Assembly: GCA_004295085.1 (NCBI GenBank)
Contig: SHNF01000016.1
Span: 27,130 to 91,129 of the forward strand
DNA: 64,000 bases
Source: Planctomycetota bacterium
GTDB taxonomy: Bacteria; Planctomycetota; UBA1135
Reading direction: 5' to 3'
Part shown: in pieces, positions 49,977 through 58,359 of the stretch
Numbering within the stretch: the first letter of the stretch is position 1
How the letters are laid out: each line of letters begins with the position of its first letter
Notes under the pieces: model-generated
Database searches by the model: none
What the model was told of the DNA's origin: nothing
The model's input: the letters and a program-made list of their open reading frames with translations, nothing else
Program-made: the position numbers and the translations under genes

Positions 49977-52900
49977 GCGCCGAGCGCGAGTCCATCCCGG
50001 CCGAGGAGCGCCGCGGGCTCCTGGCGACGGGCGTGCTCCGGCCGGTGGCCATGCTGATGGTGATCCTGGCCGCGGTGGTGTTCGGTCTGGTGTCGCTGCG
50101 CAAGCTGCCGCTGGACCTGCTGCCGGAGGTGGATTACCCGTCGCTCACGGTGCGCACCTTCTACTCCGGAGCCGCTCCCGCGGACGTGGAGGAGCGGGTG
50201 ACCGACCGCCTGGAGGACGTGCTCAGCACCGTGCGCGACCTGGTGCGCATCCGCTCCAGCTCGCGCGCCGAGGTGAGCGAGATCCTGCTCGAGTTCGAGT
50301 GGGGCAGCAACCTGCCGTTCCTGGTGCAGGACGTGCGCGAACGCCTGGACCGCGTGTTCCTGCCGGAAGGCGTGGAGCGGCCGCTGATCCTGCGCTACGA
50401 CCCGACGCTGGACCCGATCCTGCGCGTGGCGCTGGCCAGCACAGATCCGCGGCGTGCCGACCTGGTGCGCGTGCGCGACGTCGCCGAGGAGGAGATCGAG
50501 CGCGAGCTGGAGGGGATGGCGGGCGTGGCCGCGGTCAAGGTGCGCGGCGGCCTGGAGGACGAGATCCAGGTGCGCGTGGACCCGCAGAAGCTGGCCGCCT
50601 TCCAGATCCCGCCCGAGCTGGTGCGCCAGCGGCTGGCCGAGGAGAACCTGAACGTGCCCGGCGGCAAGCTCGAAGAAGGCGCGGTGGAGTACGTGGTGCG
50701 CACGCTCAACGAGTTCACCAGCCTGGAGGAGATCGAGCAGCTGCCGCTGGTCACGCGCGCCGGCGAGCCGGTCAAGCTGGGCGAGCTGGCCAGCGTGACC
50801 CGCACCCACAAGGACCGCGACGTGGTGCTGCGCGTGGCCGGGGCCGAGGCGGTGGAGATCGACATCTACCGCGAGGCCGGCGCCAACATCGTCGAGGTGG
50901 CCGACGCGGTCAAGGCGCGCCTGCTGGGCACGCCGGCGCAGCAGGCGTACTGGCGGCATGGCGCCGACGCCGGCGCAGCCGGCGCCACAGCGGAGGGGGA
51001 CGACGCCCTCGTGCGCGAGCGCATGGGCGACTTCATCGCGCACAAGCTGCCCAGCGACCTCAAGCTGACCCTGCTCAGCGACCAGTCCGAGTTCGTGCGC
51101 GGCGCCATCGGCGAGGTGTCCGACGCGGCGCTCATCGGCGGCTTGCTGGCGGTGGTGGTGTGCTACCTGTTCCTGCGCCGCTTCGCCGCCACGCTCATCA
51201 TCGCGCTCAGCATCCCGATCTCGGTGATCGCGACCTTCGGCGCCATGTACCTGGCCGGGGTCAGCTTCAACGTGATGTCGCTGGGCGGGCTGGCGCTCGG
51301 CATCGGCATGCTGGTGGACGGCACCATCGTGGTGCTCGAATCGATCACGCGCTGCCGCGAGGAGGGCGACCCGCCGTTCCGGGCGGCGCTGCGCGGCACG
51401 CGCGAGGTGGGCGGCGCGGTGATCTCGGCCGTCCTGACCACCGTGGTCGTGTTCGCCCCCATCGTGTTCGTGGAAGGCCTGGCGGGCCAGGCCTTCCGCG
51501 ACCAGGCGCTCACGGTGGTGGCCTCGCTCATGATCTCGCTGGCGGTGGCGCTGTTCTTCGTGCCCGGCCTGGCGGCGCGCGTGCAGCTGAGCGCGCGCAC
51601 GCAAGCCAAGGAGAGCGTCTGGCGCCGCCTGAGGCGGGTGCTCGCGCCCCCTCCGGGCGGCCTGCTGCCGCGCCTGCGCCGGCCCGCGCGCCTCTTGGAG
51701 GACTACCGGCGCCCGCGCCGGCTCTGGCTGTGGCTGGTGGTCAGCGCGCTGGGCGCCGCCGGAGCGGTCGCGCTGGTGGCGCTCGGTCAGAAGGCCATGC
51801 CGGCGGCGGTGCCGGAGCCGGCTCCCGCGGCGCCCGCCGGGGCGGGCGCGCCGGGCGACTCCGGGGACGCCATGGCGCCGTACATGCTCGGGGCGCTGGC
51901 GCTGGCGCTGCCGCTCCTGTGGCTGGTGGGCCAGCCGCTGGCCCTGATCCTCGGCCGCCTGCTGGCCGACGCCTTCGGCCTGGGCTTCTACCTGGCGCGC
52001 GTGCTGGTCGGCCTCACGCTCGCGCTGGTGGCGGCCGTCCTGTACCTGCCGGCGCTTGCCATCCAGGCCGTGCAGCGCGGCCTGGAGCGCGCGTATCCGG
52101 TGCTGCTGCGCGGGGCCCTGCGCGCCGCGCTGCCGCTGCTCGTGCTCGTGATCGCGCTGTCCGCAGTGGCCTGGCGCGCGGCCGGCAAGCTGGGCCGCGA
52201 ACTGCTCCCGGAGGTGCTGCAGGGCGAGATCACGGCCGAGCTGATCTTCCCGGCCGGCTCGCCGCTGCCGGAGACCGACCTCCTGGCTGCCGCCCTGGAA
52301 GCGCGCTTCCGCGCCCTTCCCGGCGTGGTGGAGAGCGCCTGCGTCGCCGGCAGCGACCGCGAGTCGGTGAGCACCGAGGAGGAAGGCCCGCACACCGCCC
52401 GCATCACCGTGCGCACCGCCGGCGGCGTGCACGCGCGCCGCATCGAGATGCAGGTGGAGGAACGCATGCGCGCGCTGCTGTCCGGCGAGCCCGAGCTGCA
52501 GCGCTTCAACCTGCGCCGACCGACGCTGCTGGCGCTGAACGCGCCGCTGGAAGTGGAGCTGCAGGGCGAGGACCTGGACGAGCTGGCGCGCAGCGCGCGC
52601 ATGGTCGCCGCGCAGGTCGCCGGCATGGACGGCATCGAGGACCTGCGCAGCTCGGTGCGCCGCGGCAACCCGGAGGTGCGCGTCACGCTGGACCGCGAGC
52701 GCCTGGCCGAGCACGGCCTGGACCTGGCGGAGGTGGCGGGCCGGCTGCGGCTGGCGGTCGAGGGCGAGGTCTCCTCCACCTTCCCCGGCCGCGACGAGCG
52801 CGTGGACATCCGCGTGCGCGCGGACCTGAGCCAGATGCAGCACGTCGAGCAGCTGCGCGACCTGCCGGTCAACCCGGACGCGGAGCGCCCGCTGCCGCTG

Positions 52901-53659
52901 GGCGCGGTGGCGCAGCTCAGCATCGCCGACGGCCCCAGCGAGATCCGCCACCTGGACGGGCGGCGCGCCGCGGTGCTGACGGCGACCCTGGGCGAGTTCG
53001 ACCTGGGCGGCACCAGCCGTGCGCTCGAGCGCGAGCTGGCCGAGCTGCAGCTGCCCCCGGGCGTCACGGCCACGGTCGGCGGGCAGAAGAAGGAGATGGA
53101 GCAGGCCCTGTCCTCGCTCGGCCTGGCGCTGGCCCTGGCCATCTTCCTGGTCTACGCGGTCATGGCCGCGCAGTTCGAGTCGCTGCTGCAGCCGCTGCTG
53201 ATCATGCTGACCGTGCCGCTGGCCGGGATCGGCGTGTTCCTGGCCATGGACGCCACCGCCACGCCGGTGTCGGTGGTGGCCCTGCTCGGCCTGGTGATCC
53301 TGGCCGGCATCGTGGTGGACAATGCCATCGTGCTGTTCGACCGCATCAACCACAACCGCGCCCGCGGCCTGTCCATCGAGGAGGCGATCCTGGAAGGCGG
53401 ACGCACGCGCCTGCGCCCGATCCTGATGACGACGCTCACCACGGTGCTCGGCATGCTGCCCATGACCGGATGGTTCGCCGAGGTGCCGGGGCTGGGATCG
53501 ATGGGCGGCGCGCAAGGCCAGGAGCTGCGCGAGCCGATGGCGCTGGTGGTGATCGCCGGCATCGCCTCCTCCACCGTACTGACCCTGATCGTGATGCCGG
53601 TCGGCTACTTCCTGCTGGAGCGCGGGCTGGAGCGCTGGAGGGGCCGTGGCGCCGGCTGA
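49973..53659 (+). CDS. RND-family efflux permease with extra membrane segments
   Basis: 1228 residues. RND signatures: VLRPVAMLMVILAAVVFGLV at the N-terminus, periplasmic porter domain with STVRDLVRIRSSSRAEVSEI, FNVMSLGGLALGIGMLVDGT and VLTTVVVFAPIVFVEGLAGQ in the first bundle, then VVALLGLVILAGIVVDNAIV, FDRINHNRARGLSIEEAILE and RLRPILMTTLTTVLGMLPM in the second. Between the halves (residues 540-735) is a roughly 190-residue insert with three predicted extra helices and a Pro/Ala/Gly linker, unusual for the family. Proton-driven export is expected; substrate unknown. Confidence 0.93.
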   Translation: MSAERESIPAEERRGLLATGVLRPVAMLMVILAAVVFGLVSLRKLPLDLLPEVDYPSLTVRTFYSGAAPADVEERVTDRLEDVLSTVRDLVRIRSSSRAEVSEILLEFEWGSNLPFLVQDVRERLDRVFLPEGVERPLILRYDPTLDPILRVALASTDPRRADLVRVRDVAEEEIERELEGMAGVAAVKVRGGLEDEIQVRVDPQKLAAFQIPPELVRQRLAEENLNVPGGKLEEGAVEYVVRTLNEFTSLEEIEQLPLVTRAGEPVKLGELASVTRTHKDRDVVLRVAGAEAVEIDIYREAGANIVEVADAVKARLLGTPAQQAYWRHGADAGAAGATAEGDDALVRERMGDFIAHKLPSDLKLTLLSDQSEFVRGAIGEVSDAALIGGLLAVVVCYLFLRRFAATLIIALSIPISVIATFGAMYLAGVSFNVMSLGGLALGIGMLVDGTIVVLESITRCREEGDPPFRAALRGTREVGGAVISAVLTTVVVFAPIVFVEGLAGQAFRDQALTVVASLMISLAVALFFVPGLAARVQLSARTQAKESVWRRLRRVLAPPPGGLLPRLRRPARLLEDYRRPRRLWLWLVVSALGAAGAVALVALGQKAMPAAVPEPAPAAPAGAGAPGDSGDAMAPYMLGALALALPLLWLVGQPLALILGRLLADAFGLGFYLARVLVGLTLALVAAVLYLPALAIQAVQRGLERAYPVLLRGALRAALPLLVLVIALSAVAWRAAGKLGRELLPEVLQGEITAELIFPAGSPLPETDLLAAALEARFRALPGVVESACVAGSDRESVSTEEEGPHTARITVRTAGGVHARRIEMQVEERMRALLSGEPELQRFNLRRPTLLALNAPLEVELQGEDLDELARSARMVAAQVAGMDGIEDLRSSVRRGNPEVRVTLDRERLAEHGLDLAEVAGRLRLAVEGEVSSTFPGRDERVDIRVRADLSQMQHVEQLRDLPVNPDAERPLPLGAVAQLSIADGPSEIRHLDGRRAAVLTATLGEFDLGGTSRALERELAELQLPPGVTATVGGQKKEMEQALSSLGLALALAIFLVYAVMAAQFESLLQPLLIMLTVPLAGIGVFLAMDATATPVSVVALLGLVILAGIVVDNAIVLFDRINHNRARGLSIEEAILEGGRTRLRPILMTTLTTVLGMLPMTGWFAEVPGLGSMGGAQGQELREPMALVVIAGIASSTVLTLIVMPVGYFLLERGLERWRGRGAG

Positions 53660-56600
53660 GACCGCGGCGCTGCGCTTCTTCCGCGGCCTGGTGCGCCGTC
53701 CGGTGGGCGCGCTCATGGCCGTACTGGCCCTGATCGGCGCCGGCGCCATCGCCGCGCTGCGGCTGCCGATCGAGCTGATCCCCCAGGGCTTCGCCGACAC
53801 CAGCATTTCGGTGAGCGCGCCCTGGAGCGGCGCCAACCCCACCGAGGTGGAGCAGCGCGTGGTGCGGCCGCTGGAGGAGGAGCTGCGCACCATCAGCGGG
53901 ATCAAGGAGATCCGCAGCTTCGCCGAGGACGGCGGCGGCTTGGTGTGGCTCAACTTCCCCGGCAACGCCGACATGGACCAGGCCTATGCCGAGGTGGCCG
54001 ACCGCGTGGAGCGCGTGCGCGCGCGGCTGCCTCGCGACGTGGACCGGCTGTACGTGCAGCGCTTCACGGCCGCCGACATGCCGGTGATGTGGATCGGCGT
54101 CCTCTATCCCCCGGAGCGGCGCGCCGAGTCCCAGGACCTCTTCACCGACGTGCTGCAGCCGCGCCTGGAGGCGGTGGACGGCGTCGCCAGCGTGCAGATG
54201 GAAGGCCTGGAGCCGCGCTCGGTGCGCGTGCTGCTCGACGAGGACCGCGTGCGCGCCAACCGGGTGGACCTGGGCCAGCTCGTGCAGCGCCTGCAGTCCG
54301 ACAACATCTCGGCGCCGGTGGGCGACCTGGACGAGCCGGGCGGCCGCTACATCCTGCGCGTGGACGGCCGCTTCCGCTCGCTCGAGGAGATCCGCGACTT
54401 CCCGCTGCGCCAGGGCCTGGCGCTGCGCGACATCGCCCGGGTGGTGACGGAGAGCAAGGAGCCGGAAGGCCTGTTCCGGGTCAACGGAGGCTACGGGCTG
54501 GGCCTGGCCATCGTGAAGGAGACTTCGGCCAACGCCTTCGCGGTGTGCAGCGCGGTCCAGCGACTGGTGGAGGAGTCGTTCCCGGACGACCCGGTGCTGG
54601 GCCAGTTCGAGTACAAGGTGTTCTGGAACCAGGGCGAAGCCATCGCCTTCTCGCTGCGCGACCTGATCAAGAACGCGCTGATGGGCGGACTGATCTCCTG
54701 CGCCGTCCTGTACCTGTTCCTGTGGCGCGTGCGCTACACGCTCCTGATCGCCGCCGCGATCCCCTTCTCGGTCGTGGTCACCCTGATCTACCTGTACTTC
54801 AGCGGCGGCTCCCTCAACCTGTTCTCGGTGATGGGGATCACGATCGCGATCGGCATGCTGGTGGACAACGCGGTGGTGATCGTCGAGAACATCTTCCACC
54901 ACCGCCAGGCGGGCGCCGACCTGGAGACGGCCTGCTACCGCGGCCCGGCCGAGATGGTGGCGCCGGTGGTGGCCTCCACCTGCACCACCGTGGTGGTGTT
55001 CCTGCCGTTGATCTTCCTGTCCGAGGACCGCAACGCGCGGGTGTTCGCCGGCTCCATCGGCCTGCCCCTGTGCGTGGCGCTGCTCGCCTCGCTGGTGCTG
55101 GCCATCCTGCTGGTGCCGGTGGCGGCCCTGCACCTGGTGCGCAGCGGCCGCGACACGCTGCCGCGCATCGCCTCCCGCCTGCCCTTCAGCCCGGTGCGCT
55201 GGCTCGGCGACCGCATCCGCGCGCTCCTGAACTGGTCGCTCCGCCAGCGCTTCCGCGCCGTGACCCTGGTCGTGCTGTTCCTGGCCTCCGGGATGCTGGC
55301 CGGGGGCAACGAGCTGCGCCCCGACGACCTGGAGGGCTTCGGCGACCAGATCGAGCTGGACTTCGAGTTCAGCGCCAACACCACGCTGGCGCAGGCCGAG
55401 GAGGAGGTGATGGCCATGGAGCGCGCGCTGCTCGGCCCGGTGCGCGCGCAGCTGCACGGGGCCGACCTCGGCATCGGCTTCGGCCGCGGCGAGGGCGAGA
55501 TGTACCTCTGGTTCGAGGATCCGCTGGACGAGCAGGAAACCGAGAAAGTGCGCCAGCTGCTGCGCGACCACCTGCCGCGCAGCGCCGCGGTCGAGTACCA
55601 GTTCGAGGAGAGCTTCCGCCGCGACAACACCCGCGACGAGGACTGGCTGCGGGTCCGGGTCGACGGGCCGGACAGCCGCGTGGTCCTGGCCCTGGTCGAG
55701 CAGGTGCGCGCGGCGGCGCGCTCGGATCCCGCCTTCAAGGAGGTCGCCAAGGAGGATGAGCCGGCGCGGGAGGTGCTGGTGACGCTGGACCGCGAGGGCC
55801 TGCAGCGGGCCGGAGCCGGCAGCATGGAGGTGCTCGGCATGATCGAGTGGACGCTGCGCGGCTTCCAGGTCTCGCGCTACGCGACGCCGCGCGGCGACAT
55901 ACCGATCCTGCTCGAGTTCGACCGTCTGGAGAAGCCGGACCGCTCGCGCCTGGAAGAGCTGCCGGTGGCCTGGCTGGAGAGCGGGGACGAGCTGCCGCTC
56001 AGCACCTTCGCCAGTCTGGCGGCGGGCCGCAGCCCCTCCTCCATCTACCGCTTCAACGGCCGGACCAGCGGGATGGCCGGCCTGAAGCCGGCGGAGAAGG
56101 ACATGCGGCGCAACGCCGCGGCCCTGCAGAGCCTGATGTCCCGCATCGAGCTGCCCGAGGGCTACCGCTGGTCGCAGAGCGGCGGCTTCCAGGAGTTCCA
56201 GGAGGACATGGCCGAGCTGATGTCCGCGTTCCAGCTGGCCGTGGCCCTCGTGTTCCTCCTCATGGGCCTCCTCTTCGACTCCCTCATCCTCCCGTTCGCG
56301 GTCCTCATCACGATCCCCTTCGGCATCATCGGCGGCTTCTGGGGCTTCAAGCTGTCCGGCGTGCCCGTGGACCTGCTCGGCATGGTCGGCATGATCGTGC
56401 TGGCCGGCGTGGTGGTGAACAACGGCATCGTGCTGGTGGACCGCATCCTGAACCTGGAGCGCGCGGGCCGCTCGCGCCACGACGCCATCCTGCAGGCCGG
56501 CCGCGACCGCCTGCGCCCGATCCTGATGACGGCGCTCACCACCATCGCGGGCCTGCTGCCGGTGGCGCTGTCCAAGCCCAGCGGCCAGGGTTTCTCGTTC

Positions 56601-56771
56601 CAGTCGCTCGCGATCGGCGTCTCCGCCGGCCTCAGCGTCGCCACCTTGTTCACCCTCTGGACCGTGCCGCTCTTCTACAGCCTGCTCCAGGATTTCAGCG
56701 CCCTCCTGCGCCGCGGCTTCGCGCGCGCGCCCGCCGCCGCAGCACCGCCCGCCCAGGCCGAGCGCTCCTGA
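53646..56771 (+). CDS. RND-family efflux permease, second subunit
   Basis: 1041 residues from GTG 53646, overlapping the first permease by 14 bp. Typical length. Motifs: VGALMAVLALIGAGAIAALR at the N-terminus, NLFSVMGITIAIGMLVDNAV and VVASTCTTVVVFLPLIFLSE, later LLGMVGMIVLAGVVVNNGIV and RLRPILMTALTTIAGLLPV. With two permeases after a single adaptor, the pair resembles MdtBC/MuxBC-like heteromultimers. Substrate range and partner porin unknown. Confidence 0.94.
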   Translation: MAPAETAALRFFRGLVRRPVGALMAVLALIGAGAIAALRLPIELIPQGFADTSISVSAPWSGANPTEVEQRVVRPLEEELRTISGIKEIRSFAEDGGGLVWLNFPGNADMDQAYAEVADRVERVRARLPRDVDRLYVQRFTAADMPVMWIGVLYPPERRAESQDLFTDVLQPRLEAVDGVASVQMEGLEPRSVRVLLDEDRVRANRVDLGQLVQRLQSDNISAPVGDLDEPGGRYILRVDGRFRSLEEIRDFPLRQGLALRDIARVVTESKEPEGLFRVNGGYGLGLAIVKETSANAFAVCSAVQRLVEESFPDDPVLGQFEYKVFWNQGEAIAFSLRDLIKNALMGGLISCAVLYLFLWRVRYTLLIAAAIPFSVVVTLIYLYFSGGSLNLFSVMGITIAIGMLVDNAVVIVENIFHHRQAGADLETACYRGPAEMVAPVVASTCTTVVVFLPLIFLSEDRNARVFAGSIGLPLCVALLASLVLAILLVPVAALHLVRSGRDTLPRIASRLPFSPVRWLGDRIRALLNWSLRQRFRAVTLVVLFLASGMLAGGNELRPDDLEGFGDQIELDFEFSANTTLAQAEEEVMAMERALLGPVRAQLHGADLGIGFGRGEGEMYLWFEDPLDEQETEKVRQLLRDHLPRSAAVEYQFEESFRRDNTRDEDWLRVRVDGPDSRVVLALVEQVRAAARSDPAFKEVAKEDEPAREVLVTLDREGLQRAGAGSMEVLGMIEWTLRGFQVSRYATPRGDIPILLEFDRLEKPDRSRLEELPVAWLESGDELPLSTFASLAAGRSPSSIYRFNGRTSGMAGLKPAEKDMRRNAAALQSLMSRIELPEGYRWSQSGGFQEFQEDMAELMSAFQLAVALVFLLMGLLFDSLILPFAVLITIPFGIIGGFWGFKLSGVPVDLLGMVGMIVLAGVVVNNGIVLVDRILNLERAGRSRHDAILQAGRDRLRPILMTALTTIAGLLPVALSKPSGQGFSFQSLAIGVSAGLSVATLFTLWTVPLFYSLLQDFSALLRRGFARAPAAAAPPAQAERS

Positions 56772-56812
56772 GCCCGGCCCCGCGACCGTCGCGGGCGCCC
56801 TGCACCCCACTA

Positions 56813-56841
56813 TTGACAAATAGTTTTGTCTATTCTATCCT
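56813..56841 (+). promoter_or_regulatory. Sigma-70-type promoter with overlapping operator of the wHTH-SRPBCC pair
   Basis: TTGACA (56813-56818), 17-bp spacer, then TATCCT (56836-56841). A perfect inverted repeat GACAAA-TAGT-TTTGTC spans 56815-56830, and AATAG-N6-CTATT (56819-56834) overlaps it. The GTG start at 56848 is 7 bases after the -10, where transcription should begin, so the mRNA is probably leaderless. Repression by the encoded wHTH protein is the natural inference. The region is A/T-rich compared with its surroundings. Confidence 0.65.
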
Positions 56842-56847
56842 GCTCCC

Positions 56848-57456
56848 GTGCCGGCCACCGCGCCGCTCGACCTGGTCCAGCGCCCTGCCGCCGCGGGCTT
56901 GCTCCTGCACCCGCTGCGCCGCCGCCTCCTGGAGGCCCTGCGGGAGCCGAATTCTGCCGTCGGCCTGGCCCGCCGGATGCGGCTGCCGCGCCAGCAGCTG
57001 AACTACCACCTGCGCACCCTGGAGCAGGAAGGCCTGGTCGAGCTGGTCGAAGAGCGCCCCCGCCGCGGCTGCACCGAGCGCGTGCTGCGCGCCAGCGCGC
57101 GCGCTTACGTGGTTGCCCCGCAGGCTCTGGGCGGACTGGCCGCGGACCCGGCGCAGCTCCAGGACCGCTTCTCCGCCGATTTCCAGGCCGCGCTCGCCGC
57201 CCGCGTGCTGCGTGAGCTCGCCACGCTGCGCGAGCGCGCGGCCGCCGCCGGCAAGAAGCTGCCGACCTTCACCCTGGACGCCGAGGTCCGGCTCGCCTCC
57301 GCAGCCGCGCTCCGCGCCTTCACCGAGGAACTGGCGGGCGCCGTCGCCACGGTGGTCGCGCGCCATCATGACGAGCGCACGCCCGCCGGCCGCCGCTTCC
57401 GCCTGTTCCTCGGCTCCCATCCCGTCCTGAAGAAACCGTCCGAAGCCAAGCCATGA
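56848..57456 (+). CDS. Winged-helix (ArsR-like) transcriptional regulator
   Basis: 202 residues from GTG 56848 at the predicted transcription start. The wHTH occupies residues 15-75 (HPLRRRLLEALREPNSAVGL, RRMRLPRQQLNYHLRTLEQE, GLVELVEERPRRGCTERVLR). The remainder is an all-helical effector or dimerisation region (DRFSADFQAALAARVLRELA). It is coupled with the SRPBCC gene by an ATGA overlap; ArsR-SRPBCC pairs are a well-known arrangement in which the SRPBCC protein senses or handles a lipophilic ligand. A palindromic operator overlaps its promoter. Confidence 0.88.
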   Translation: MPATAPLDLVQRPAAAGLLLHPLRRRLLEALREPNSAVGLARRMRLPRQQLNYHLRTLEQEGLVELVEERPRRGCTERVLRASARAYVVAPQALGGLAADPAQLQDRFSADFQAALAARVLRELATLRERAAAAGKKLPTFTLDAEVRLASAAALRAFTEELAGAVATVVARHHDERTPAGRRFRLFLGSHPVLKKPSEAKP

Positions 57457-58274
57457 GCAAGTCCACCAGCACCTCCGCCCCTACCCGCAGCATCCAGCGC
57501 GAGATCCAGCTCGACGCGCCCCCGGAAGCGGTCTGGAAGGCCATCACCGACCCCGCCGAGCTGCCCAACTGGTTCCCGCTGGCCGCCCGCGGCGGCGCCA
57601 CGCCCGGCTCCGCGGTGGTGTGGAGCTGGGGCGACTTCGACTGGGACCTCGAAGTGGTGGAAGCGCGGCCGCCGCAGCTCCTGCGGCTGCGCGACCTCAG
57701 CACCGAGCGCGCCGGCCAGGGCACCTCCCCCATCCTGGAGATCCGCCTGGAGGGCCGCGGCGGCGCCACCTGGCTGCGCCTGGTCCACAGCGGCTTCAGC
57801 GCTGACTCGCAGTGGGACGAGATGTTCGACGGCACCTCGCGCGGCTGGAAGGACGTCCTGGCCGTGCTGGGGCATTACCTGCGCCGCCACGCCGGCGCCC
57901 GCCGCAGCGCCACGATGCTGCGCGCGCCGCTCGGCGACACGACCTACGCCGAAGCCTGGCGCCGCGCCACCGCGCCGGACGGCATCGCCACGCTCAGCGC
58001 CGACGGCGCCAGCATCGAGCTTCGGCTCGGCGACAGCGAGCGCGTGAGCGCGCAGGTGCTCGACCTGGCGCCGGGCCACAGCCTCCAGGCGCTCGTCCCT
58101 TCCTGGAACGACAGCCTGCTCCACATCCTCATGGAGAACTGCTTCGGGCGGCCCGAGGCCGTCTTCCAGCTCTCGAGCTGGAGCCTGCCGCCGGCGCGCC
58201 GCGAGCCGCTCCTCCAGCAGCTCAGCCGGCGCCTCGCCGCCCTCTTCCCCGGCGAGCAGAAGCGCGTCGGCTGA
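57453..58274 (+). CDS. SRPBCC (AHSA1-like) protein, partner of upstream regulator
   Basis: 273 residues, longer than a single SRPBCC domain. Residues 12-155 are AHSA1-like (IQLDAPPEAVWKAITDPAEL, TPGSAVVWSWGDFDWDLEVV, GTSRGWKDVLAVLGHYLRRH). Residues 165-265 form a second, less typical all-alpha/beta region (APDGIATLSADGASIELRLG, LQQLSRRLAALFPGEQ). The stop/start overlap with the regulator gene shows translational coupling. Ligand or substrate unknown. Confidence 0.87.
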   Translation: MSKSTSTSAPTRSIQREIQLDAPPEAVWKAITDPAELPNWFPLAARGGATPGSAVVWSWGDFDWDLEVVEARPPQLLRLRDLSTERAGQGTSPILEIRLEGRGGATWLRLVHSGFSADSQWDEMFDGTSRGWKDVLAVLGHYLRRHAGARRSATMLRAPLGDTTYAEAWRRATAPDGIATLSADGASIELRLGDSERVSAQVLDLAPGHSLQALVPSWNDSLLHILMENCFGRPEAVFQLSSWSLPPARREPLLQQLSRRLAALFPGEQKRVG

Positions 58275-58279
58275 GGGGG

Positions 58280-58325
58280 GGCTGAGGGGTCGGAGACACC
58301 CTTCCCCGTCGACCGAGACTCAGCC
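58280..58325. terminator. Bidirectional terminator hairpin between convergent genes
   Basis: GGCTGAG (58280-58286) pairs with CTCAGCC (58319-58325), and GGTCG (58288-58292) pairs with CGACC (58310-58314), 6 bp after the SRPBCC gene stop. It lies between the plus-strand SRPBCC gene and the minus-strand FG-GAP gene. No U-tract; call rests on position and stem. Confidence 0.45.
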
Positions 58326-58359
58326 ACCCTCCTCCGGCCGCGGCGCCGGCGGAGCGGCG

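Noticed and set aside
49850..56819. Very long minus-strand open frames opposite the two RND permease genes (about 1374 and 1127 codons)
   Set aside because: They mirror the sense genes and have no recognisable domains; His/Gln/Ala/Arg-rich composition is typical for the complement of GC-rich coding DNA.
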